Shown here: positions 1 to 6,631 of the stretch, in pieces
Numbering within the stretch: position 1 is the first letter of the stretch
How the letters are laid out: the number at the start of each line of letters is the position of its first letter
NCBI GenBank assembly: GCA_947631385.1
Contig: CANRLE010000049.1
Coordinates: 1 to 8,011 of the forward strand
Reading direction: 5' to 3'
DNA from: an uncultured Clostridia bacterium
GTDB lineage: Bacteria > Bacillota > Clostridia > TANB77 > CAG-508
Length of the DNA: 8,011 nt
The notes under the pieces: generated by a model
What the model was told of the DNA's origin: nothing
The model's input: the letters and a program-made list of their open reading frames with translations, nothing else
Databases searched by the model: none
Translations under genes and position numbers: made by a program

Positions 1-54
1 CAGCAAATATTATCCCATCTTCAGCTCCAGTTGAAGATGGGATAATATTTGCTG
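1..54. repeat. Perfect 23-bp inverted repeat (fold-back) at the sequence edge
   Basis: Positions 1-23 are the exact reverse complement of 32-54, separated by an 8-nt loop (24-31). Positions 32-54 encode conserved GAPDH sequence (AANIIPSS). The mirror copy at 1-23 translates to residues that do not belong to the family. The repeat begins exactly at the first base of the window. This pattern is typical of a chimeric or palindromic contig end from amplification or assembly, and less likely of a real inversion breakpoint. Confidence 0.9.
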
Positions 55-658
55 CTGCAGCTCTACCACCTCTCCAATCTTTTTTAGATGCTCCATCAAC
101 TGTTTTTTGTGTTGCAGTTGTTGCATGTACTGTTGTCATTAATCCTTCTTTAATTCCAAAGTTGTCATGAATTACTTTTGCAAGTGGTGCTAAACAGTTT
201 GTTGTACAAGATGCATTAGATACAATATTCATACTTGGGTCATATTCTGTATGATTTACTCCCATAACAAACATTGGAGCATCTTTTGAAGGTGCACTAA
301 TAATAACCTTTTTAGCTCCTGCATCAATGTGAGCTTGTGCTTTTTCAAGTGTTGTAAACACTCCTGAACATTCTAATACATAGTCTACTCCTAATTCTCC
401 CCATGGAATGTTATGAGGGTCCATTTCATTATATACTTTTATATCTTTTCCATTTACTGTTAATATATTATCTTTTCCTTCTACTGTTCCATCAAATTTT
501 CCGTGTACTGTATCATATTTTGTCATATAAGCCATATAATCTGCTGTTATAAATGGATCATTTATTGCTACGACTTCTACTCCTTCTCTTTTTAATGCTG
601 CTTGGAATGACAAATTTCCAATTCTTCCAAATCCATTAATACCTATTTTTACTGACAT
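1..658 (-). CDS. gap: Glyceraldehyde-3-phosphate dehydrogenase, type I (partial, C-terminal part missing)
   Basis: This is the glycolytic, cytosolic enzyme that oxidises glyceraldehyde-3-phosphate with NAD and phosphate to 1,3-bisphosphoglycerate. The translation opens with the Rossmann motif INGFGRIG (residues 7-14). It has an acidic residue at the end of the second strand (AIND, D34), which favours NAD over NADP. The catalytic Cys is C151 in SNASCTTNC and the paired His is H178 in TVHATTA. The start at 656-658 is fixed by an AAGGAGGA ribosome binding site at 667-674, 8 nt upstream. About 212 native residues are present, against roughly 335 for the family. The frame runs off the left edge, but the last codons are not GAPDH: after AAANIIPSSTGA the expected AAKAV is replaced by residues encoded by a fold-back of positions 32-54. 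The family call is very secure; the sequence at 1-23 should not be trusted. Confidence 0.97.
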   Translation of the reverse strand, partial: MSVKIGINGFGRIGNLSFQAALKREGVEVVAINDPFITADYMAYMTKYDTVHGKFDGTVEGKDNILTVNGKDIKVYNEMDPHNIPWGELGVDYVLECSGVFTTLEKAQAHIDAGAKKVIISAPSKDAPMFVMGVNHTEYDPSMNIVSNASCTTNCLAPLAKVIHDNFGIKEGLMTTVHATTATQKTVDGASKKDWRGGRAAAANIIPSSTGAEDGIIFA

Positions 659-692
659 ATTCAAATTCCTCCTTATTTAATTTTATATTATT

Positions 693-716
693 ATTGCCAA
701 TTTCTTTATTGGCAAT
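693..716 (-). promoter_or_regulatory. Inverted repeat in the gap leader (5'-end hairpin or operator)
   Basis: Two perfect 9-bp arms (ATTGCCAAT at 693-701 and ATTGGCAAT at 708-716) flank a 6-nt loop. From the promoter proposed at 720-748, transcription would begin near 713, so the repeat would sit at the very 5' end of the gap mRNA, about 19 nt before its ribosome binding site. It could act as an mRNA-stabilising 5' stem-loop or as an operator at +1 for a repressor. It has no T-tract on the minus strand, so it is not a terminator. The repeat is certain; the role is inferred. Confidence 0.5.
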
Positions 717-719
717 TCT

Positions 720-748
720 ATTCTATATCAAAAAAAAATACTTTGCAA
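720..748 (-). promoter_or_regulatory. Probable sigma-A promoter of gap
   Basis: On the minus strand a TTGCAA -35 box (743-748) is followed after 17 nt by TAGAAT (720-725). The start would fall near 713, giving a leader of about 55 nt. The -35 box lies in the loop region of the terminator of the upstream small gene, and the terminator's T-run forms the spacer. Both boxes deviate slightly from consensus, so confidence is moderate. Confidence 0.45.
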
Positions 749-757
749 GTATTTTTT
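730..757 (-). terminator. Rho-independent terminator of the small membrane protein gene
   Basis: A perfect 11-bp stem (arms 733-743 and 747-757) with a 3-nt loop runs into a run of nine T on the minus strand (730-738). It overlaps the stop codon of the gene ending at 756. The stem is AT-rich, with only one G-C pair per arm, so termination may be leaky and allow some read-through into gap. Confidence 0.65.
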
Positions 758-1094
758 ATTTATTTTCCTCAGCCCATCTAATCATTTTTATGTCTTTATA
801 TTTAGATAGGACTTCTTTGTATTTATCATATTCTTCTTCCCATAAAGCATCTGGCACATTATCAAATGCTTTAAAGATTTTTTCTGCTTCTGATAAATAA
901 ATCAATTGCTCCTGTGGAGACATATTTTCATATTGTCTAGCAAATTTATATAGCTTATCTAGCATTTGGTTTGCCTCTATAAATGACCAAAAGTCTTTGA
1001 TTTTTATGCCAAATAATTTAATTTGCACCACTGCATAAGCTACCAATGCAAATATAACGAATATTAATATATATGCTAAAGCAAATATTGACAT
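756..1094 (-). CDS. Small membrane-anchored protein of unknown function
   Basis: This 112-residue protein is not one I recognise. Residues 3-27 are a strongly hydrophobic segment (IFALAYILIFVIFALVAYAV) that should act as an uncleaved membrane anchor. The rest is soluble, rich in charged and aromatic residues, and probably helical (for example YENMSPQEQLIYLSEAEKIF), most likely facing the cytoplasm. The start at 1092-1094 has a ribosome binding site (AAAGGGG, around 1099-1106) and a consensus promoter 42 nt upstream. It is transcribed toward gap and ends in a terminator that overlaps its stop. No cysteines or catalytic motifs are visible. Its own strong promoter and ribosome binding site support a real gene. 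Function is unknown. Confidence 0.75.
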   Translation of the reverse strand: MSIFALAYILIFVIFALVAYAVVQIKLFGIKIKDFWSFIEANQMLDKLYKFARQYENMSPQEQLIYLSEAEKIFKAFDNVPDALWEEEYDKYKEVLSKYKDIKMIRWAEENK

Positions 1095-1135
1095 ATTTAT
1101 TACCCCTTTTTTACTTTTTCTTTTCGTACTTTTAC

Positions 1136-1164
1136 ATTATACTATATATAACTTTTTTTTGCAA
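1136..1164 (-). promoter_or_regulatory. Sigma-A promoter of the small membrane protein gene (shares its -35 box)
   Basis: On the minus strand TTGCAA (1159-1164) is followed by exactly 17 nt and a perfect TATAAT (1136-1141). Transcription should begin near 1129, giving a leader of about 35 nt. Because TTGCAA is its own reverse complement, the same six base pairs also form the -35 box of the divergent promoter for the metal exporter. Confidence 0.75.
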
Positions 1165-1187
1165 TATTATTTTTTATATGTTATAAT
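1159..1187 (+). promoter_or_regulatory. Sigma-A promoter (extended -10) of the CDF exporter gene (shares its -35 box)
   Basis: TTGCAA (1159-1164), a 17-nt spacer and a perfect TATAAT (1182-1187) are preceded by the extended -10 dinucleotide TG at 1179-1180. Transcription should begin near 1194, leaving only about 26 nt before the ATG at 1220. That leaves no room for a metal riboswitch, so any metal control should act on the DNA. Confidence 0.8.
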
Positions 1188-1219
1188 CATAAAATGTAAA
1201 AAGGAAGTGGTGCAAATCT

Positions 1220-2080
1220 ATGGGAAACAAATTTGAAATAACAAAAAGAGCTGGAATATATGGTATCATAGGAAACATCGTCTTATTAATTGGTAAAGCT
1301 TTTATTGGATTTATCAATCATAGTCAAGCAATGATAGCAGACAGTTTCAACAGTGCTGGAGATATTTTTGCATCTTTAATGACATTCATTGGAAATAAAA
1401 TTGCAAGTGTACCTAACGATAGTGACCATAATTTAGGTCATGGAAAAGCAGAATATATTTTTTCTATGTTTATTAGTATTTCTATGATTATTGTATCTGC
1501 TAAGTTATTGTACGACTCTGTTATAACATTGATTTTGGGAAGTGAACTTCACTTTTCTTGGTTTTTGGTAGCAGTATGTGTGGCAACAATTATTATAAAA
1601 CTCTTGCTTTTTTTCTATACAAAAAAAGCATATGAAAAACATCACAATATTTTACTAGAAGCAAATATGAAAGATCATAGAAATGACTGTGTAATTACTA
1701 CTTTTACACTTATTTCTGTACTTCTTACTTTATGTAATATATACTGGTTCGATAGTATTGTAAGTATCGGCATTTCTATTTGGATTTGTTATACTGGTAT
1801 TACCATTTTTGTTGAGAGTTACAATGTTTTAATGGATATTAGTGTAGACGATAAAACTAAAGATTTAATCTTAGATATTGCACATAGTTATGCAGAAATA
1901 AAAAAAGTAGAAGATATTGTTTCTACTCCAGTTGGTGATAAATACTTAGTCTTCTTAACTATTAGTGTAGATGGTAATATGTCCACTTTTGCTAGTCATG
2001 AATTAGCTGATAATCTTGAAAATACTATTAATGGTTTAGATAAAATTTATAAAACAGTGGTTCATGTGAATCCACTGTAA
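1220..2080 (+). CDS. Cation diffusion facilitator (CDF) metal exporter, probably Mn-type
   Basis: This inner-membrane secondary transporter (286 residues, a normal CDF length) exports divalent metal in exchange for protons. Six membrane helices are visible at about 13-33, 38-58, 79-104, 113-133, 155-172 and 177-200. A cytoplasmic metal-sensing domain follows (about 205-286, with the family ending VVHVNP). The linker carries HNLGHGKAEY (70-79). The transport site reads N44xxxD48 in helix 2 and D152xxxD156 in helix 5 (KDHRND). As I recall, Zn-type members have D/HxxxD with HxxxD, and Mn-type members have Asn/Asp with DxxxD, so manganese is the best guess. The start follows a GA-rich ribosome binding site (1201-1212) and its own strong promoter. 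It converges on the operon to the right with only 3 bp between stop codons. The family is sure; the metal is inferred. Confidence 0.93.
   Translation: MGNKFEITKRAGIYGIIGNIVLLIGKAFIGFINHSQAMIADSFNSAGDIFASLMTFIGNKIASVPNDSDHNLGHGKAEYIFSMFISISMIIVSAKLLYDSVITLILGSELHFSWFLVAVCVATIIIKLLLFFYTKKAYEKHHNILLEANMKDHRNDCVITTFTLISVLLTLCNIYWFDSIVSIGISIWICYTGITIFVESYNVLMDISVDDKTKDLILDIAHSYAEIKKVEDIVSTPVGDKYLVFLTISVDGNMSTFASHELADNLENTINGLDKIYKTVVHVNPL
2054..2078 (-). terminator. Probable terminator of the pth-RNase-rimO operon, inside the exporter's 3' end
   Basis: An 11-bp stem with one bulged base joins ACAGTGG-TTCA (2054-2064) to its complement (2067-2078) around a 2-nt loop. Read on the minus strand it begins 6 nt after the stop at 2084 and is followed by TTTTATAAATTTT, a broken U-rich tail. 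Read on the plus strand it spans the last codons of the exporter (VVHVNPL) and is followed by AAATTTC, so it should not terminate exporter transcripts well. The U-tract is imperfect, so confidence is moderate. Confidence 0.5.
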
Positions 2081-2083
2081 ATT

Positions 2084-3436
2084 TCATCTTTCATACTCTG
2101 TTTGATGTGTATGTGATTTTGTATTTTTTTCTCCATCCAAGTCTTTTGCACTTTTAGGTTCGCAACCCGGATGTTTTTCTTTATGTTTTTCTACTTCTTG
2201 ATATCCTTCCTCTACTGAGCGATATCCGTCACCATGCTCTTCTGCTAATTGTAATGTTTCTATATCTGTACCTTTTAACGTATTTTTTGCATTTGAAGTT
2301 TCCAATTGTCTATCTAGGCTTTTATTGCCTTCTACTCCTTTTCCTCCAATGGTTTTTCTTGGTGAATGATACACTTCTACTTCACCATATTTTCCCTTGC
2401 TTACACCTATAGTGCCTTGACCCACTTTCAATCTTGTTAAAACATCATCATTTTTTACACTTCCATTTTGCTGTACTTGATAATTTTTTTCTCGCGGATT
2501 TGTTCCTTCTTGTGTATCATTTTCGAGGTTCATTGCTTTCACTTTACCTTTTTTAGTAATAATTACAGTTTCATAACGAGAACTGTGACCTTGCTCTTTT
2601 TCTCCTTTTTCATTATTCAAATTTTTTAAGTCATCTGATTCTACAATTCCCATTTTTAATGGTGCATCTCCATGCTCTAGTTTAGGCATTTTTCCTTCCC
2701 TTGCTAATACCTGACCCAAATTTTTCATATCAGTAACTCTTGTATCCATATTCACTTCTTGCTTTATATTAATATCATTTACTTTATTTGTCATTTTATT
2801 TATTGATTTTTGAGTTGTCTGTTGTAAAACTTGCTTCTGTTGTTTTTCCGTTTCTTTTATTTGCTTTTCCTGCTTTTTACTTGTTTGCGCTGTCCTATTA
2901 TATTTTGTTCTTTCTGCATATGACTTTTCTTGCATTTGCATTTTTTCAATAATATTTTTTATTTTAATTTCTTGTAAAAACTTTTCTAACTGTTCCTTTT
3001 CTGTTGGTGATATAGAATTTTTTTGCTGACTATCTTTTGCTTCAGCAGAAACTGCATTTTCTAAAGTATCTTGTCGAAATATAATTGTTGAACTTGGAAA
3101 TTTAGCAGTATATACTCCAATTAAATCCAAATAGTAATATTTTACCATCGTACCTTCTTTTTTAGCTATTATATCTTTTGTTTTTCCATCTATACTTGCT
3201 TGACCAATTATTTGAAGTACGCTAGTTATTTTTGCATGATTAATAATTTGTTTTATTGCTATTTTAGTTTCATTACTCAAACTACTATCTTTTTTAAATG
3301 CAATTTTCTCTTGTCCTAATTTTGGTAAATAAGCACCAATTAATTCTAAACTATAATATTTAAAAAGCTCGTCTTCTTCTATTAGTAGAATTTCTTTCAT
3401 CTTGCCTTGTATTTGCGCTTGTCCTAAGATTTGCAT
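2084..3436 (-). CDS. Unknown 450-residue protein with a duplicated N-terminal module and a coiled-coil middle
   Basis: I do not recognise this protein. Residues 4-50 and 77-123 are two copies of one module and align without gaps at 21 of 47 identical positions (pattern GQAxIxGKxKxI...KYYxLxLIGxY...IxF). Residues about 135-235 are highly charged and Gln/Lys/Glu-rich, likely coiled coil or disordered. A C-terminal region (about 285-450) looks ordered at first (RYETVIITKKGKVKAM, then VGQGTIGVSKGKYGEVEVYH) and ends in a hydrophilic His/Lys/Glu-rich tail with a single cysteine (KHPGCEP). There is no signal peptide or membrane segment, so it is probably cytosolic. The start overlaps the end of rimO by 13 bp and has its own AGAGGAG site about 9-15 nt upstream, implying translational coupling. 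It is the last gene of the operon. A role near the ribosome or RNA is inferred from context only. Confidence 0.85.
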   Translation of the reverse strand: MQILGQAQIQGKMKEILLIEEDELFKYYSLELIGAYLPKLGQEKIAFKKDSSLSNETKIAIKQIINHAKITSVLQIIGQASIDGKTKDIIAKKEGTMVKYYYLDLIGVYTAKFPSSTIIFRQDTLENAVSAEAKDSQQKNSISPTEKEQLEKFLQEIKIKNIIEKMQMQEKSYAERTKYNRTAQTSKKQEKQIKETEKQQKQVLQQTTQKSINKMTNKVNDINIKQEVNMDTRVTDMKNLGQVLAREGKMPKLEHGDAPLKMGIVESDDLKNLNNEKGEKEQGHSSRYETVIITKKGKVKAMNLENDTQEGTNPREKNYQVQQNGSVKNDDVLTRLKVGQGTIGVSKGKYGEVEVYHSPRKTIGGKGVEGNKSLDRQLETSNAKNTLKGTDIETLQLAEEHGDGYRSVEEGYQEVEKHKEKHPGCEPKSAKDLDGEKNTKSHTHQTEYER

Positions 3437-4824
3437 TTTTTATCTCCTCTTCCGGCATTCGCCTTAGTTATTATTTTGCCTATTACATCATAATCACTAA
3501 TATCAGTCACTTTAACTCTTTCAAATTGATGGATTTTATTTTCTTGTTTTGCATTTTGTATATATACTAGTCCATCTATTTCTGGAGCATCTTGAATTGT
3601 CCTTCCAATATAATATTTTTTATCAAAAGATATATTTTCTATCAAAACTTCATATTCTTTATCTAATTTTTCAACTTGCTTTTCTCTAGAAATAATCTGC
3701 TGTTGTTGCATAACTTGTCTATATCTAGCTTTTTTTGTATTTCCGTGAATTTGATTTGGTAATTTAGCTGCTGGTGTCCCATCTTCTCTTGAATACGGAA
3801 ATGTTCCTAATTTATCAAATTTAATTTCTTTTATAAATTCCAATAATTCAGCAAACTGTTCTTTAGTTTCTCCCGGAAATCCTACTATCAAACTTGTTCT
3901 TAAAGTTACATCTGGAATTTTTGTCCTTATTTTGCTAATTAATTCTTTTATTTGTTTTTTTGATGTTCTTCTATTCATCCTTTTTAAAATATCATTTGAA
4001 ATGTGTTGAATTGGAATATCAAAATAATTGGCAATTTTAGGATTGTTTGCAACTGTTTCTATTAATTCATCTGTTATTCCTTCTGGATAAGAATATAAGA
4101 ATCTTATCCAATGAATACCATTTATTTTGCTAATATCTTCTAATAGTTCTGCTAATTTACTTTCGCCATATAAATCTACTCCGTATTTTGTTGTATCTTG
4201 AGCTATAATAATTAGTTCTTTTATTCCTTGTTTTGCCAAACCTTTTGCTTCATCTATAATGTCTTCTTTTTTTCTACTAACAAATGGACCTCTAATATAA
4301 GGAATAGCGCAATATGTACATTTATTGCTACATCCTTCTCCTATTTTTAAATAAGCATAATCTTTTCCAGTTGTAATAGTTCTATCTAAAAACTGTTCTT
4401 GTGTTAGCATTGGCATTTTAGGAACTTCTAGAATTTTTCTTGAAGTCTGCTTATTACTCTCTATTACTTTGTTTTTTTCAATAAAATTCTCAATTTTATT
4501 CCATAAAATATCATATTCGTCTATTTTTATAAATAAATCAACTTCTGGCAATGCTTTAATTAACTCTTCATAATACCTTTGTACTAAACATCCCATAACA
4601 ATAAGATATTTGCAGTTCTTTTTCTTATATTCTGCCATTTCTAAAATCGTATTAATAGCTTCTTCTTTAGCAGAATCAATAAACCCACAAGTATTAATCA
4701 CAATAATATCTGCTTTTTCTTCTTCTGCTACGATTTCAAAATTGTGCTTTTTAAATAACCCAATTGTTGCTTCTGTATCAATTAAATTTTTACTGCATCC
4801 TAAATGAACAAATCCTACTTTCAT
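3424..4824 (-). CDS. rimO: Ribosomal protein S12 methylthiotransferase RimO (radical SAM)
   Basis: RimO adds a methylthio group to the conserved aspartate of ribosomal protein S12, using two [4Fe-4S] clusters and S-adenosylmethionine. All three domains are present in 466 residues. The N-terminal MTTase domain carries the cluster ligands C10, C46 and C79 (HLGCSKN, NTCGF, MGCL). The radical SAM core carries CxxxCxxC at C165, C169 and C172 (GEGCSNKCTYCAIP) and the motif RTSLIVGFPGET (309-320). A C-terminal TRAM domain (about 383-451) contains APEIDG, which fits RimO better than MiaB. A 15-residue basic tail follows. The start has an AGAGGAG site at 4830-4836 that overlaps the stop region of the RNase gene 11 bp upstream. 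The 3' end overlaps the next gene by 13 bp. MiaB is the main alternative, and I think it unlikely. Confidence 0.95.
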   Translation of the reverse strand: MKVGFVHLGCSKNLIDTEATIGLFKKHNFEIVAEEEKADIIVINTCGFIDSAKEEAINTILEMAEYKKKNCKYLIVMGCLVQRYYEELIKALPEVDLFIKIDEYDILWNKIENFIEKNKVIESNKQTSRKILEVPKMPMLTQEQFLDRTITTGKDYAYLKIGEGCSNKCTYCAIPYIRGPFVSRKKEDIIDEAKGLAKQGIKELIIIAQDTTKYGVDLYGESKLAELLEDISKINGIHWIRFLYSYPEGITDELIETVANNPKIANYFDIPIQHISNDILKRMNRRTSKKQIKELISKIRTKIPDVTLRTSLIVGFPGETKEQFAELLEFIKEIKFDKLGTFPYSREDGTPAAKLPNQIHGNTKKARYRQVMQQQQIISREKQVEKLDKEYEVLIENISFDKKYYIGRTIQDAPEIDGLVYIQNAKQENKIHQFERVKVTDISDYDVIGKIITKANAGRGDKKCKS

Positions 4825-4835
4825 TATTACTCCTC

Positions 4836-6020
4836 TTAATCTTTGTGACTACAAATATGTTTTCTAGTTAGTTCCATTAAATCTAGATTTGTGAAACCTT
4901 CTACTTGTGTTTTACTTCTATCTTTCTTTAATTCTTCTTTTAATAATTCTTCTATTTTATCTCTATTATCTTTATTTTTCATGTCAATATAATCAATAAT
5001 AACAATTCCACCTATATCTCTTAGTCGTAATTGTTTAGCAATTTCTATTGTTGCCTCTTTATTAACTCTAAATACTGTTTGTTCTAAATTTTGTGTACCA
5101 GTATATTTACCTGTATTTACATCTATTGCTGTTAATGCTTCTGTTTTGTCAATAGTAATAAATCCTCCACATTTTAACCAAATTTTTCTATTTTGTGTTT
5201 TTTCGATTTGTTTTTTTAAATCATAAACTTCCCATAAATCTTCTTTCTGTTTTAATTCGATTATTGTATTACTGTATTCTTTATTTTCTGCTTTGAACTT
5301 TTCTAATTGTTTCTCTGTTTTCTTGTCACTAACTGTTATTTTTGCAACTGATTTATCTGCTAAGTCTATTAACATTTTCTCTAAGATATCTTCACTTTTA
5401 TATAATAATTGTGGTCTTTTTAATTCCGGATTAATACTTGTTTCTATAATATCATTCCATTTTTTTTCTATTCTTTTTATATCATCAATTAATTCTTGCT
5501 CTTTATTTTGTGCAGAAGTTCTAATTATTGCTCCATTTCCTTTTGTTAAATGTTCTTTTACCAATTTTAAAAGTCTTTTTTGTTCTTTTTCATCCTCAAT
5601 TTTTTGTGAAACTGTTATAATATCTGTGTTTGGAAGTAATGCAATATATTTGCTTGGTAAATTAATATGTGTAGATACCCTTGCTCCTTTTTTCTCATTA
5701 CTATCTTTTTTTACTTGTACTAATAATTTTTGATTTGGTTTTAATATTTTATTAATTTCTGCTTCTTGTTTTGGAATTTCTTTAGTTTCATCTACTTTTG
5801 GTAATACATCTTTTAAATGAATAAAACTATTTTTTTCTGTACCAATGTCGACAAAAGCTGATTGCATTCCATGTATTATATCTTTGACTATTCCTATATA
5901 GATATTTCCTTCTTTTTTGCTATCGTCATCTTCTCCTTCGTAATATTCTATTAGTTTTCCATTTTCAATTAAGGCTATTTGTTTTTTTTCTTTTTCTGCT
6001 TGTATGATGATTTCTATCAT
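4836..6020 (-). CDS. rng: Ribonuclease E/G family endoribonuclease, short form without the Zn-link
   Basis: This family cuts single-stranded AU-rich RNA in rRNA maturation and mRNA decay, with preference for 5'-monophosphate ends. The protein has an S1-like RNA-binding domain (about 36-120, GIVKDIIHGMQSAFVDIG), the 5'-sensor motif GAIIRTS (R167, T168) and a DNase I-like catalytic domain. The metal-binding aspartates are D300 (AIDVNTG) and D343 (IIDYIDM). It is 394 residues, against about 489 for E. coli RNase G. It stops at MELTRKHICSHKD, just where the CPxCxG Zn-link should follow TRK, so only one cysteine (C390) remains and the small domain is absent. This looks natural rather than a frameshift, because the next gene's ribosome binding site starts at once. 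The start at 6018-6020 follows AGAAAGGA (6032-6039). It lies between pth (17 bp) and rimO (11 bp). Whether it acts like RNase E or G cannot be told. Confidence 0.9.
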   Translation of the reverse strand: MIEIIIQAEKEKKQIALIENGKLIEYYEGEDDDSKKEGNIYIGIVKDIIHGMQSAFVDIGTEKNSFIHLKDVLPKVDETKEIPKQEAEINKILKPNQKLLVQVKKDSNEKKGARVSTHINLPSKYIALLPNTDIITVSQKIEDEKEQKRLLKLVKEHLTKGNGAIIRTSAQNKEQELIDDIKRIEKKWNDIIETSINPELKRPQLLYKSEDILEKMLIDLADKSVAKITVSDKKTEKQLEKFKAENKEYSNTIIELKQKEDLWEVYDLKKQIEKTQNRKIWLKCGGFITIDKTEALTAIDVNTGKYTGTQNLEQTVFRVNKEATIEIAKQLRLRDIGGIVIIDYIDMKNKDNRDKIEELLKEELKKDRSKTQVEGFTNLDLMELTRKHICSHKD

Positions 6021-6037
6021 TTTTGTTCCATTCCTTT

Positions 6038-6595
6038 CTAATTAAATTGATTCATTGCTTTATCAATTCCATTTTTTATTATTTCAATTACAGCTTCTTT
6101 TGCTAAGTCTGTTCCTTTTTCTAATTTTTCTTTATCTTCTTCGGCTATTGCTCCTATAACATATTCAATTAAATTTTGTTTGTTTTCTGGCATACCAATT
6201 CCCACTCTAACTCTTTTAAAGTTTTGTGTACCTAATTCATTTACTACTGATTTCATTCCATTATGCGTTCCCGGTCCTCCTGCTTTTCTTATTTTTATAA
6301 TTCCCGGAGCAATGTCTATATCATCATAAATAACTATTAATTGCTCTATGCCTATTTTATAAAATTGAATTATCTCTTTTATACTTTCTCCACTTAGGTT
6401 CATATAGGTTTGTGGTTTTAGCAAAATTACCTTTTCGCCTTCAATTTCTCCAATTCCATAGAGTCCTTTAAATTTGTTTTTTGTTATTTCAATTCCATAT
6501 TGTTTTGCTATTTTATTTATTGTATTAAACCCCATATTATGCCTTGTGCTACTATAGTCTGCTTCTGGGTTTCCTAATCCTACTATTAAATACAT
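6038..6595 (-). CDS. pth: Peptidyl-tRNA hydrolase
   Basis: Pth is the cytosolic esterase that frees tRNA from peptidyl-tRNA dropped by stalled ribosomes. The 185 residues match the family's usual length. Visible signatures are LIVGLGNP (N9), the catalytic histidine in TRHNMGF (H19), N66 in KPQTYMNLSG, the acidic patch YDDID (D91/D92), and GGPGTHNGMKS (N112) followed by RVRVGIG. The start at 6593-6595 is the only sensible one, since the protein must begin MYLIVGLGNP. A GTAGGAAAA site lies about 9 nt upstream. It is the first gene of the four-gene operon and has a good promoter at 6632-6660. In many Bacillota pth lies near spoVG, glmU and prs; here spoVG is next door, separated only by a broken KilA-N gene. 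Confidence 0.97.
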   Translation of the reverse strand: MYLIVGLGNPEADYSSTRHNMGFNTINKIAKQYGIEITKNKFKGLYGIGEIEGEKVILLKPQTYMNLSGESIKEIIQFYKIGIEQLIVIYDDIDIAPGIIKIRKAGGPGTHNGMKSVVNELGTQNFKRVRVGIGMPENKQNLIEYVIGAIAEEDKEKLEKGTDLAKEAVIEIIKNGIDKAMNQFN

Positions 6596-6631
6596 ATCTC
6601 ATTTTCCTACTTTCTTTATTTTGTCTTATAT

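Noticed and set aside
694..900. Plus-strand open frame opposite the small membrane protein gene
   Set aside because: It is antisense to a gene with its own promoter and ribosome binding site, overlaps the terminator and gap leader, and has no ribosome binding site.
1188..1219. Mn-sensing riboswitch ahead of the CDF exporter
   Set aside because: The predicted leader is only about 26 nt, too short for any known metal riboswitch.
2870..3050. Possible low-complexity repeat array in the unknown gene
   Set aside because: The A/T-rich stretches simply encode a Lys/Gln/Glu-rich linker. I found no regular unit length.
4610..4807. Plus-strand open frame opposite the rimO N-terminus
   Set aside because: It is the mirror of highly conserved RimO coding sequence and has no initiation signals.
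4836..4870. Frameshift hiding a Zn-link at the end of the RNase gene
   Set aside because: The other frames here show no CPxC-like codons, and the rimO ribosome binding site and start follow within 12 nt.
5293..5733. 146-codon plus-strand open frame opposite the RNase E/G gene
   Set aside because: Its Ser/Phe/Ile-rich composition is typical of the reverse complement of Lys/Glu/Asp-rich coding DNA. It lies fully within a conserved gene.
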